From assembly GCA_964443525.1 (NCBI GenBank), contig CAYUCY010000005.1:1-45616 (forward strand): a stretch of 45,616 bases of DNA. Reading direction: 5' to 3'. The notes under the pieces were generated by a model that was not told the origin of the DNA, ran no database searches, and was given only the letters and a program-made list of their open reading frames with translations. Of this stretch, positions 32,702-41,056 are shown one piece after another. The stretch is from CAYUCY01 sp964443525. GTDB lineage: Bacteria; Pseudomonadota; Alphaproteobacteria; Caedimonadales; Caedimonadaceae. Within the stretch, counting starts at the first letter, position 1. Every line of letters begins with the position of its first letter. Position numbers and translations under genes: made by a program.

Positions 32702-33876
32702 ATTTGCAATGCAATTTGAACTGCAAACCAGCTGCGGAGAGTTATCTAGAATATGCTGTTGCTCCAGATAATTATTCAACAATTCGTGGAGTTGAACCGT
32801 TCCTTGCGAGTCGCATTCCCGGATTTGTGGATTTTGGGATTAATGGGGATACACTGGTTGATGCACTGCGAAGAGTGGGACCGCAAAATACACCAGGAAC
32901 ATCTGGTTGGGCTGAGTTTTTTCTTGAATATGGACATCAGGCAATGAAGCTTGCTGAAGATTCTGAAAAAAACTCTGATTCCAGGCAGGCAGAAAGAGTA
33001 TTTCTAGAAGCTTCCTTTTGGTACTTCTTTGCTCGCTTTCCCCATATTTTTAATGAAAGTGCTTCTAAAGCCTATCAACTCCATACGAAAGCTTATCTAC
33101 GCTCCTTAAAGCACTCAAAATATCCGTATGAGGTCGTAGATATCACCTTACATGATAAAAAAGGACGAGTTTTTTTGCGACTCCCAAATACCAGACAAGC
33201 CAAATTTCCTGTTGTCATAATTTCTGGTGGAATTGATATTTGGAAAAGTGACCTGGAAGTTCATAGCTTAAGTGAAAAATTTTTGAGTGATGGGATAGCA
33301 ACCCTCCTGATCGATATACCTGGAACGGGAGAAACTCCTCTTTATGCTTCCGAATCAGCTGACAGCTGGTACATTGCAGCCTTGGAGACGCTTAAATCAC
33401 ATCCTAAAATAGTGAATTCTAGAATCGCCTTCTATGGATTAAGCTTTGGAGGATATTGGGCCACTAAACTTGCTTTTGTTGCACCCTGGCTTTCAGGTGT
33501 TGTTAATTTGGGTGGCCCTATTCATCTGACATTCCAGTCAGAAACCTTGAAGAATCTTCCTCAAGGGATCAAAAGTAGTCTCGCACGAATACTTAATTCT
33601 GATCCTGTACCTCAGGCTGGTGAAATGATGGATCAATTGCAACGCTTTTCTTTGTATCGCCAGGGACATCTCTCAACAGGAAAGCATGCGCCTATACTTA
33701 ATATAAACGGGGAAAAGGACGAGCTTGTTCCGATAGAAGAAATGGAATTTATAAGAAAACAGGGTGTAAAAGCGGATACTCTCATCTTTGCAGACGATCG
33801 CCACGTTGCCAGCAGGAATTGGCGTTTACATGAGAAATTCGCTTCAAGTTGGCTCGCAAAGAAATTAATTTCCTAA
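32698..33876 (+). CDS. FrsA-like alpha/beta-hydrolase
   Basis: A 392-residue protein. The N-terminal region (about 1-140) is mainly helical (AERVFLEASFWYFFARFPH), as in the FrsA/DUF1100 esterase group. The alpha/beta-hydrolase domain then carries the nucleophile Ser249 in YGLSFGGYWA, a probable acid in NINGEKDELVP and a His in DDRHVASRNWR. The oxyanion area is VVIISGGIDIWKSD and the GTGETPL loop follows. The reaction is probably hydrolysis of an ester, or possibly a thioester. No signal peptide. It overlaps the rhodanese gene by 4 nt, and both are divergent from LysR. The link with sulfur chemistry is an inference. Confidence 0.85.
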   Translation: MNLQCNLNCKPAAESYLEYAVAPDNYSTIRGVEPFLASRIPGFVDFGINGDTLVDALRRVGPQNTPGTSGWAEFFLEYGHQAMKLAEDSEKNSDSRQAERVFLEASFWYFFARFPHIFNESASKAYQLHTKAYLRSLKHSKYPYEVVDITLHDKKGRVFLRLPNTRQAKFPVVIISGGIDIWKSDLEVHSLSEKFLSDGIATLLIDIPGTGETPLYASESADSWYIAALETLKSHPKIVNSRIAFYGLSFGGYWATKLAFVAPWLSGVVNLGGPIHLTFQSETLKNLPQGIKSSLARILNSDPVPQAGEMMDQLQRFSLYRQGHLSTGKHAPILNINGEKDELVPIEEMEFIRKQGVKADTLIFADDRHVASRNWRLHEKFASSWLAKKLIS

Positions 33877-33890
33877 CTTATCTTCGTATA

Positions 33891-33916
33891 AATCCACGGG
33901 ACTAACTCCGTGGATT
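33891..33916 (+). terminator. Stem-loop after the hydrolase gene
   Basis: AATCCACGG (33891-33899) and CCGTGGATT (33908-33916) make a perfect 9-bp stem with an 8-nt loop, 15 nt after the hydrolase stop. There is no strong T-run, so it is a plausible but not typical terminator. Confidence 0.5.
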
Positions 33917-33962
33917 ACTCATTTCAATGTTCCAAATTTCTGTTAATCCCAGTGAGAAAAAC

Positions 33963-33991
33963 TTGACATTTTGAAAAAAATGCAATATGTA
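33963..33991 (+). promoter_or_regulatory. Candidate promoter of the secreted orphan gene
   Basis: A perfect TTGACA (33963-33968), a 17-nt spacer and TATGTA (33986-33991). The ATG at 34018 follows, with TTGAGG as its ribosome site. Confidence 0.5.
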
Positions 33992-34017
33992 TTTTAATGG
34001 TAAATTGAGGTATGTGA

Positions 34018-34878
34018 ATGATCAAAGATTTATTTTTAACTTTTCTTTTTGTTATTTCTTTTAATCAAATTGGGCATACTTGCCTTTCTAAAGAGCTTGG
34101 GCCATTTAGTGTAACGCAGGAGTGGGTTGATTCGGTCGTTACCTCTTCTCTTTTGTCTTCCTACGATCAGATAAACAAAAACTGGACTTACGCAAAATCG
34201 ACGGAATTGGTTAAAGCGGATGCACCTTCATGGAAGGCAAACTCAACATCAACAAATAATAATAAAGAGATAACTTTTCTTGCGTGGGATCAGGAAACTG
34301 AACCCTCACTTTCTAAAGCAGTCCGTGACGTTTTGGCCTCAACGACGCGTGCTGAATGTGCCAATGCCTCTAAAATTTCAAAAATAAGGATTTTCGACGA
34401 TCTTTTAGGAGACGGGCTTTTTAGCGATCTGGTTGTTCAGATTTCAAAACAATCAAAATCACCTTTTCAATTTATGCACACTCTTTCATGGTGCTTCCAG
34501 ACACCATGTGATTTGAGTTTTAAAGGTGTCTATGCTTTACCTTTTATAAATATTACCGAATATAGCCATTTTAAGCCCCAGGGCGATGCACAAAACCACA
34601 ATGTTTTTAAGCTTGCGGACGGACGTTTCGTTGGATTTGATCCTGTTTTTTTTAACGTGCCCAGAACATATGACGAACTCGAACGACATATGTATGATGT
34701 TTTTATCAGTGCTGATCATATATCGGATGAGAAGGTAGCCTTACACAAAATGTTCTGCTCCCAATTAACCTTTGAGAAATTTCAAGTGACGAGACGACAA
34801 GATCAGAGTCAGATTCCAGCTTATCGTTTTGATGTGGATAAAATCGAACTGTTTATACAGACCGGGAAATTATCTTAA
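34018..34878 (+). CDS. Secreted protein of unknown function (286 aa)
   Basis: No family is recognised. The start is supported by TTGAGG at 34005-34010 and by an upstream promoter candidate. Residues 1-20 form a signal peptide (LFLTFLFVISFNQIGHT). The mature protein is mixed alpha/beta by composition, with conserved-looking patterns such as FMHTLSWCFQTPCDLSF, FKLADGRFVGFDPVFFNVP and YDELERHMYDVFISADHI, plus five cysteines after the signal (for example Cys114, Cys162, Cys167, Cys244). It is monocistronic, followed directly by the nuo promoter. A host-directed or periplasmic role is possible but unproven. Confidence 0.7.
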   Translation: MIKDLFLTFLFVISFNQIGHTCLSKELGPFSVTQEWVDSVVTSSLLSSYDQINKNWTYAKSTELVKADAPSWKANSTSTNNNKEITFLAWDQETEPSLSKAVRDVLASTTRAECANASKISKIRIFDDLLGDGLFSDLVVQISKQSKSPFQFMHTLSWCFQTPCDLSFKGVYALPFINITEYSHFKPQGDAQNHNVFKLADGRFVGFDPVFFNVPRTYDELERHMYDVFISADHISDEKVALHKMFCSQLTFEKFQVTRRQDQSQIPAYRFDVDKIELFIQTGKLS

Positions 34879-34919
34879 AGAAGAAACTGCTAGTACCCTT
34901 ACATTTTTGCGACAAGGAG

Positions 34920-34948
34920 TTGGCGCCATCGTTGAATCCTGATATGAT
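34920..34948 (+). promoter_or_regulatory. Promoter of the nuoJKLMN-birA operon
   Basis: TTGGCG (34920-34925), a 17-nt spacer and TATGAT (34943-34948), with the start site expected near 34955, 26 nt before the nuoJ ATG. It supports separate transcription of the complex I membrane arm. Confidence 0.55.
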
Positions 34949-34980
34949 GCAGTCATAAAAAGAGATCATAATGGGATTTA

Positions 34981-35832
34981 ATGGCGGCATTCGCTTTTTA
35001 TCTTTTTTCTGTGCTTTTGCTCGGCTCTGCTGCTGCCGTTGTTTTTTCTCGAAATCCGGTTCATTCCGTTCTTTTTTTGATCTTTGCCTTTTTTAATGCG
35101 GCCGCTCTTTTTATTCTTTTAGGAGCCGAATTTCTCGCCATGCTTCTTGTGATCGTGTATGTTGGCGCTGTTGCCGTTCTTTTCCTTTTTGTCGTCATGA
35201 TGCTCGATGTGAAACCTGAAGAGAGGCGCAAAATTCCCTTTAAGTCCCGTCTTCAGATGTCCTTAATTTCATTTTTTGAATTGGGTAAGATTTTTACGGT
35301 TTTTGTTATTTTTTCCTTATCGGGGATTTTTTTGCTCTATGCCGCTCAACAAACGTGGCCCGTGCTGCTCCAAGATCTTTGGAAGCAATATGCTCTTCTC
35401 GGTATGGTTTTGTTTTTAAGTTATGCCTTCAGTCGCAAAGTCTATTCGAAATCTCTTTTGAAGGCGACTTTTGACTTTTTGAGTACCCTCCCATTAGCAG
35501 CCTTTTTGGGGATGATTCTTCTGGTTGAAATGGTCTTTCTGGCTTTCGGTTGGAGACATTTGGAGTTTTCGGAGACTTACATTCAAGCCCCCATTCCTCC
35601 TGAAGACCTGATTCCGAATACACAAGCTCTTGGCAAGATTCTTTATACGGAGTATATTTACTTATTCCAAGGTGCCGGTCTCATTTTACTCGTCGCGATG
35701 ATTGGTGCTATCGTTCTGACGCATCGGAAGAGGGAAGGCGTCAAACGACAGAACATTTCCGAGCAACTTGCCCGTCGGAAGGAAGAGACCATCACTCTTG
35801 TCAAGGCTCCCATCGGTCGAGGAATCGAGTAA
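34981..35832 (+). CDS. nuoJ: NADH-quinone oxidoreductase subunit J, enlarged
   Basis: Subunit J of the complex I membrane arm (the ND6 counterpart). The N-terminal block (NPVHSVLFLIFAFFNAAALF, LLGAEFLAMLLVIVYVGAVA, LFLFVVMMLDV) and the C-terminal block (LGKILYTEYIYLFQGAGLI, LLVAMIGAIVLTHRKREGVK) are typical of alphaproteobacterial NuoJ. At 283 residues it is about 80 longer than usual. The extra part lies at about residues 85-162, between MMLDV and STLPLAAFLGMILLVEM, and adds two hydrophobic segments (about 102-122 and 137-150). ATG 34981 has a weak site. The nuoK ATG overlaps its stop by 1 nt. Confidence 0.92.
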   Translation: MAAFAFYLFSVLLLGSAAAVVFSRNPVHSVLFLIFAFFNAAALFILLGAEFLAMLLVIVYVGAVAVLFLFVVMMLDVKPEERRKIPFKSRLQMSLISFFELGKIFTVFVIFSLSGIFLLYAAQQTWPVLLQDLWKQYALLGMVLFLSYAFSRKVYSKSLLKATFDFLSTLPLAAFLGMILLVEMVFLAFGWRHLEFSETYIQAPIPPEDLIPNTQALGKILYTEYIYLFQGAGLILLVAMIGAIVLTHRKREGVKRQNISEQLARRKEETITLVKAPIGRGIE

Positions 35833-36140
35833 TGGAAATTGGACTAACACATTACCTGGTTGTCTCAGCCCTCCTTTTTAGTTTGGGGCTCTTCGGGATT
35901 TTTCGGGGACGTCGTCATGTGATTACGTTGCTTATGTCCCTTGAGTTACTTCTTCTATCGGTCAATATCAATCTGGTTGCCTTTTCTGCGTATTTGGGAG
36001 ATTTAATCGGGCAGATTTTCACCATGTTTGTGTTGACCGTCGCAGCAGCTGAGGCTGCTATCGGGCTTGCGATTCTCGTCGTCTTTCATCGCAATCGGGG
36101 CACAATCGCCATTAGTGACATCAGTGAGATGAAAGGGTAG
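35832..36140 (+). CDS. nuoK: NADH-quinone oxidoreductase subunit K
   Basis: A 102-residue three-helix subunit of the proton-pumping arm (ND4L counterpart). Family blocks are THYLVVSALLFSLGLFGIF, the conserved glutamate in LLMSLELLLLSVNINLVAF, and TVAAAEAAIGLAILVVF with its second membrane glutamate. Length is exactly normal. Its start overlaps the nuoJ stop by one base (TAATG) and nuoL begins 5 nt after it, so translation is coupled. Confidence 0.97.
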   Translation: MEIGLTHYLVVSALLFSLGLFGIFRGRRHVITLLMSLELLLLSVNINLVAFSAYLGDLIGQIFTMFVLTVAAAEAAIGLAILVVFHRNRGTIAISDISEMKG

Positions 36141-36144
36141 GGGC

Positions 36145-38058
36145 ATGAGAGGATTTGCGCCCTTAATAACTGTTTTTGCACCGCTTTTAGGATTCCTCTT
36201 AGCAGGTCTTTTGGGTCGATATTTCAGGCCCTTGTTAAGTCATTTAGTCACTTGCTCACTGATGTTTATTTCCATGATTTGCGGGTGGTATCTCTTTGTT
36301 AAGGTGGGACTCGGCGATCAAAATCTTTTTTTTCCTCTTTTTACTTTTATTGATGTGGGGGCGTTTCACGTAAACTGGGTTATTGCAGTGAACCCCTTGA
36401 TCTCTGTCATGATCGCGGTGGTTACGACCGTATCCTTCCTCGTGCATGTTTATTCCATCGGGTATATGAGTCATGATGATTCTCAGCAGCGCTTTACGGC
36501 TTATTTGAGTCTTTTTACTTTTATGATGTTGATGTTGGTTACCGGGGACAACCTGATTCAACTCTTTTTCGGTTGGGAAGGGGTCGGTTTGTGTTCTTAT
36601 CTCCTGATTGGATTTTGGTATACAAGACCTTCTGCAAATGCGGCAGCCATCAAGGCCTTTATCGTTAACAGAATCGGCGATTTGGGTTTGGTTCTGGGGC
36701 TCGGAGCCTTATTTTATCTTTTCAATACGCTTGAGATCGACTCGATTTTGGCTTTAGCGCATAAGCGGGCCACGATAACTTTCTCAATTGCAGGTCTTGA
36801 GATCGGAGCTCTCGAGGCTGCATGTCTTCTTCTTTTTATTGGTGCTATGGGAAAATCGGCCCAGTTGGGGCTTCATACGTGGCTGCCGGATGCCATGGAA
36901 GGTCCGACACCTGTCTCTGCTTTGATCCACGCAGCAACCATGGTTACAGCCGGTGTCTTTTTGATTGCAAGATTGTCTCCGCTCTACGAGCTTGCTCCCC
37001 TTGCCCGTGACGTTGTAACGGTCGTGGGAGCGACCACAGCTGTTTTTGCAGGTACCATTGCTTTGACCCAATTTGACATCAAGCGTGTCATTGCGTACTC
37101 GACCTGTAGTCAGTTGGGATACATGTTTTTAGCAGCAGGGCTTTCTGCTTATGGAGCCTCCATCTTTCATTTGACGACCCATGCGTTTTTTAAGGCTCTT
37201 CTCTTTTTAGGTGCTGGATCCGTCATCCATGCTTTATCGGACGAGCAGGACATGCGACAAATGGGGGGGATTTGGAAGACTATTTTAGTTACCTACAGCA
37301 TAATGGTCATCGGGAGCGTTGCTTTGATGGGATTGCCTCCTTTTGCAGGATTTTACTCAAAAGATCTTATTTTAGAATCCGCTTTTGAAACCCATACAAC
37401 CCTCGGCGAATACGCTTATCTCATGGGGCTTCTGGGTGCCGTTCTCACGGCTTTTTATTCGGGAAGACTTCTTTTCCTTACTTTTCACGGAAAGCCGAGG
37501 GCAAATGAAAAGGTCATGAGCCATCTCCATGAATCAGGGCTTGTTATGCTCATTCCACTTTTGATTCTCGCAATTGGGGCCGTCTTCTCGGGCATTTTAG
37601 GGGAAAACTATTTTACGTCGGAAGATTTCTGGGGAGGGTCGATCGCATTTGTTGAAGCGGCTGCTGAGCATGTGCCTCTTATTATTAAAGGTCTTCCACT
37701 TTTAGCGGCATTAGGAGGCCTCGGGCTTGCTTTTTATGCCTATCGTGTTCATCCGTCTCTTCCGGGAAAGATTTCTCGGGCGACAAAGGGGCTTTATCAG
37801 GTGCTCTACAATAAGTGGTATTTTGACGAGATTTATGATTTTTTTGTCGTCGTGCCTGCTCTTTGGCTGGGAGAACGTTTTTGGAAGGTGGGGGACGGAG
37901 CCATCATCGACGGTTTAGGGCCCGATGGTATTACCGAGAAAACTTTGAGGCTCTCTTCTCGTTCAAGCTTGCTTCAATCGGGTCTCTTAAACCAATATGC
38001 AACGGCAATGATTCTCAGTATCGGTCTTGTCATGGGATGGCTTCTTTTTAGGAATTAG
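36145..38058 (+). CDS. nuoL: NADH-quinone oxidoreductase subunit L
   Basis: A 637-residue antiporter-like subunit at the distal end of the complex I membrane arm, part of the proton-translocation machinery. Conserved segments include FFGWEGVGLCSYLLIGFWY with its key glutamate, GKSAQLGLHTWLPDAMEGP with the key lysine, PTPVSALIHAATMVTAGVF, and FDIKRVIAYSTCSQLGYM. A long lateral helix and a last membrane segment (AMILSIGLVMGWLLF) end the protein. Length is normal. Confidence 0.97.
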   Translation: MRGFAPLITVFAPLLGFLLAGLLGRYFRPLLSHLVTCSLMFISMICGWYLFVKVGLGDQNLFFPLFTFIDVGAFHVNWVIAVNPLISVMIAVVTTVSFLVHVYSIGYMSHDDSQQRFTAYLSLFTFMMLMLVTGDNLIQLFFGWEGVGLCSYLLIGFWYTRPSANAAAIKAFIVNRIGDLGLVLGLGALFYLFNTLEIDSILALAHKRATITFSIAGLEIGALEAACLLLFIGAMGKSAQLGLHTWLPDAMEGPTPVSALIHAATMVTAGVFLIARLSPLYELAPLARDVVTVVGATTAVFAGTIALTQFDIKRVIAYSTCSQLGYMFLAAGLSAYGASIFHLTTHAFFKALLFLGAGSVIHALSDEQDMRQMGGIWKTILVTYSIMVIGSVALMGLPPFAGFYSKDLILESAFETHTTLGEYAYLMGLLGAVLTAFYSGRLLFLTFHGKPRANEKVMSHLHESGLVMLIPLLILAIGAVFSGILGENYFTSEDFWGGSIAFVEAAAEHVPLIIKGLPLLAALGGLGLAFYAYRVHPSLPGKISRATKGLYQVLYNKWYFDEIYDFFVVVPALWLGERFWKVGDGAIIDGLGPDGITEKTLRLSSRSSLLQSGLLNQYATAMILSIGLVMGWLLFRN

Positions 38059-38066
38059 GACGTAGA

Positions 38067-39566
38067 ATGCTTAACTTACCGATTCTTTCTATTCTGACTT
38101 TCCTCCCCTTAGTCGGGGTTGTTGTTTTAATGGTCACTCCCGACGAAATTCCAGGAAAACCTCGAAACGTAAGGGCTGTCGCTCTTTTAACGAGCCTTGT
38201 AACCTTTCTTCTCTCTCTCATCTTGATTTATGAGTTTGACCCTTCTAATACCGACTATCAATTCATCGAACACATTAAATGGATCCCGGCTCTCAACAGC
38301 TATTATCATCTCGGTGTTGACGGGATTTCGGTTCTTTTAGTCCTCTTGTCGACATTTCTTACGCCTCTTGCCATTCTCTCCAGTTGGAATTCCGTTCATT
38401 TCCGCGTTAGGGAATATATGATGGTCTTCCTACTCCTTGAGACAATGATGATTGGTACCTTTTGTGCACTTGACTTCGTTCTCTTTTATCTCTTTTTCGA
38501 GGGGGTTTTAATCCCCATGTATTTGATTATAGGTATTTGGGGAGGACAAAGGCGCATTTACTCCGCTTTTAAGTTCTTTCTCTATACGTTGCTGGGGTCC
38601 GTTTTAATGCTCGTTGCAATCCTTGTGATCTATCAACAAACTGGATCGACGGCGATTGAAATAGCGCAAGGTCACACGTTCGACACTTCTCTCCAGAAAT
38701 GGTTGTGGCTTGCCTTTTTTGTATCTTTTGCAGTTAAGGTTCCCATGTGGCCGGTACACACCTGGTTGCCTGACGCTCACGTGGAGGCTCCTACAGCAGG
38801 TTCCGTTATTTTGGCAGCGATTCTTTTAAAGATGGGAGGATACGGCTTTTTAAGATTTTCACTGCCTCTTTTCCCGGAGGCTTCTCAGTCCTTTGCACCT
38901 TTTGTCTTTACCCTCAGCATTATTGCCGTCGTTTATACCTCTTTGGTAGCTCTTGCGCAGAAAGACATGAAGAAATTAATTGCCTACTCCTCCGTTGCAC
39001 ACATGGGAATCGTTACTTTTGGTGCTTTTTCCTTTTCTCTTTACGGAATTCAGGGATCGCTCTTTCAAATGCTGAGCCACGGGTTGGTTTCGGGAGCTCT
39101 TTTCTTGTGCGTAGGAGTTCTCTACGATCGCCTCCACACACGTGAAATTGATGCTTACGGTGGTGTGGTACACAAGATGCCGATGTTCGCTTTTCTTTAT
39201 TCTGTCTTTACGCTTGCTTCCATCGGTCTGCCGGGGACGACGGGGTTTGTAGGAGAGATCCTCGTTCTCATTTCGGCCTTTAAGATCAGCGGTTGGACGG
39301 CCTTTGGGCTCGGCACGGGGATGATCTTAGGGGCTGCCTATGCTCTTTGGCTTTATCGTCGTATTGTTTTCGGGATGGTGGCAAATACTTCCATCGCTGC
39401 TTTTAAGGATTTAAATTGGATTGAAAAAGGGGTTTTGATTCCCATTGCAATGACGGTTCTTTTTTTTGGTATCTACCCGAAACCGCTTTTGAACGTCAGC
39501 GAGCCGGCAATACAAAAAATTTTATCCCTTTATCAACCAGCAAATAAATCAAATCATCTTTTATAG
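38067..39566 (+). CDS. nuoM: NADH-quinone oxidoreductase subunit M
   Basis: A 499-residue antiporter-like subunit (ND4 counterpart). Signatures are YYHLGVDGISVLLVLLSTFL, FFEGVLIPMYLIIGIWG with the conserved glutamate, KVPMWPVHTWLPDAHVEAP, AGSVILAAILLKMGGYGFLR and KKLIAYSSVAHMGIVTFG. It starts 8 nt after nuoL and is followed by nuoN after 20 nt. Length is normal. Confidence 0.97.
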   Translation: MLNLPILSILTFLPLVGVVVLMVTPDEIPGKPRNVRAVALLTSLVTFLLSLILIYEFDPSNTDYQFIEHIKWIPALNSYYHLGVDGISVLLVLLSTFLTPLAILSSWNSVHFRVREYMMVFLLLETMMIGTFCALDFVLFYLFFEGVLIPMYLIIGIWGGQRRIYSAFKFFLYTLLGSVLMLVAILVIYQQTGSTAIEIAQGHTFDTSLQKWLWLAFFVSFAVKVPMWPVHTWLPDAHVEAPTAGSVILAAILLKMGGYGFLRFSLPLFPEASQSFAPFVFTLSIIAVVYTSLVALAQKDMKKLIAYSSVAHMGIVTFGAFSFSLYGIQGSLFQMLSHGLVSGALFLCVGVLYDRLHTREIDAYGGVVHKMPMFAFLYSVFTLASIGLPGTTGFVGEILVLISAFKISGWTAFGLGTGMILGAAYALWLYRRIVFGMVANTSIAAFKDLNWIEKGVLIPIAMTVLFFGIYPKPLLNVSEPAIQKILSLYQPANKSNHLL

Positions 39567-39586
39567 GTTAGGGAGCGGATCAATTC

Positions 39587-41056
39587 ATGCTTAAAGATTT
39601 ATACGGCGATCTTTTGACGGCTTCTCCCGAGATTCTCTTGGCGCTTGGAGGAATGTTTCTTTTAATGGTTGGCGTTTTCTCAAAGCAGAAGCCCTTCAAA
39701 ATGACTTCTTACGGATCTATGGGACTTTTGGTTCTTGTTCTGGTTCTGCTGATCGGAGCCGAAGCTCCTACCGAAATTATCTTCAGCGGTCTCTTCCGCA
39801 GTTCACCTTTTACGATATTTTCAAAGATTACAGTGGCATTCACCATGCTAATCATTCTCTTTATGACTCAGGCTCATTATAAAAAAGATAACATTCGGCT
39901 TTTCGAATCTCCCATCTTGTTGATTTTTGCCACATTGGGGATGTTTCTTTTAATCTCGGCCTATGATCTGATCTCGCTTTTTATCGCTCTTGAGCTTCAA
40001 AGTCTTTGCATTTATGTTCTGGTTACTAGTCGAAAAGATAACTCATTGTCTTCGGAAGCCGGCCTTAAGTACTTTATTTTAGGAGCTCTTGCAACGGCTC
40101 TCTACCTTTACGGTGCTTCCCTTGTTTACGGATATACGGGAACAACCGAGTTTCAAGCCTTGATGGTCGCCTTTGCTCAGGGAAGTGACTCTCATCCCGC
40201 GCTTTTGGTCGGAATCGTTCTTATTTTGGGAAGCTTTGCCTTTAAACTTTCTCTTGTTCCTTTCCATATGTGGACGCCCGACGTTTATGAGGGAAGTCCG
40301 ACCCCGATTACGGTTATTTTGGCATCGGCTCCCAAGGTGGCTGCTTTTTCCTTGATCCTTCAAGTTCTTCATCAACTCTTTGCGTCCTTCTTTGCGGTTT
40401 GGAGTCATTTGCTAATCGGTCTTTCGGTTTTATCCATGTCTTTGGGGGCTCTTACAGCTCTGTTTCAAACAAACATAAAACGTCTTCTAGCGTATTCAAC
40501 GATTACCCACATGGGGTATGCAGTATTGGGGCTCTTAAATTATCTACAGGAAGGAGTCGAAAGTGTCCTCTTGTATCTTTTGATTTATGTGGTTATGACG
40601 ATTGGTGTTTTTGCATGTCTGTTAAATCTCCGCCGCCAGGGAAAATCCATCGAAGATATTTATGAACTCGCAGGTCTTTCTCAAGACCAACCCTTTATGG
40701 CGGCCTCTCTTGCCATTTTTATGTTTTCATTGGCAGGAATTCCGCCTCTTGCAGGTTTTTTTGCAAAATTAAACATCTTTATGGCCGCGGTCAAAGCGGG
40801 GTATACAGCCCTTGCCGTTGTCGGCGTGGTAGCCAGTGTCATAGCGGCAGCTTACTATTTGAGAATCATCAAAATCATTTATTTTGATGAAAACCCAAAC
40901 ACAACGGGGGTTGAATTCATTGACAAAAATCGAGTAGGAGCCACGCATTTGGTGATGGGGTTGTCCGCTCTTTCTCTCATCTTTTATGCGGTTATGCCAT
41001 CCGTTTTGGGATCTTCGATTTCAATGGCGGCGAAGTCGCTTCTCGGACATCTTTGA
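39587..41056 (+). CDS. nuoN: NADH-quinone oxidoreductase subunit N
   Basis: A 489-residue antiporter-like subunit (ND2 counterpart). Signatures are LFIALELQSLCIYVL, SEAGLKYFILGALATALYLY, FKLSLVPFHMWTPDVYEGSP, PTPITVILASAPKVAAFSLI and KRLLAYSTITHMGYAVLG. Length is normal. Its stop overlaps the birA ATG by 4 nt (ATGA). Confidence 0.97.
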   Translation: MLKDLYGDLLTASPEILLALGGMFLLMVGVFSKQKPFKMTSYGSMGLLVLVLVLLIGAEAPTEIIFSGLFRSSPFTIFSKITVAFTMLIILFMTQAHYKKDNIRLFESPILLIFATLGMFLLISAYDLISLFIALELQSLCIYVLVTSRKDNSLSSEAGLKYFILGALATALYLYGASLVYGYTGTTEFQALMVAFAQGSDSHPALLVGIVLILGSFAFKLSLVPFHMWTPDVYEGSPTPITVILASAPKVAAFSLILQVLHQLFASFFAVWSHLLIGLSVLSMSLGALTALFQTNIKRLLAYSTITHMGYAVLGLLNYLQEGVESVLLYLLIYVVMTIGVFACLLNLRRQGKSIEDIYELAGLSQDQPFMAASLAIFMFSLAGIPPLAGFFAKLNIFMAAVKAGYTALAVVGVVASVIAAAYYLRIIKIIYFDENPNTTGVEFIDKNRVGATHLVMGLSALSLIFYAVMPSVLGSSISMAAKSLLGHL

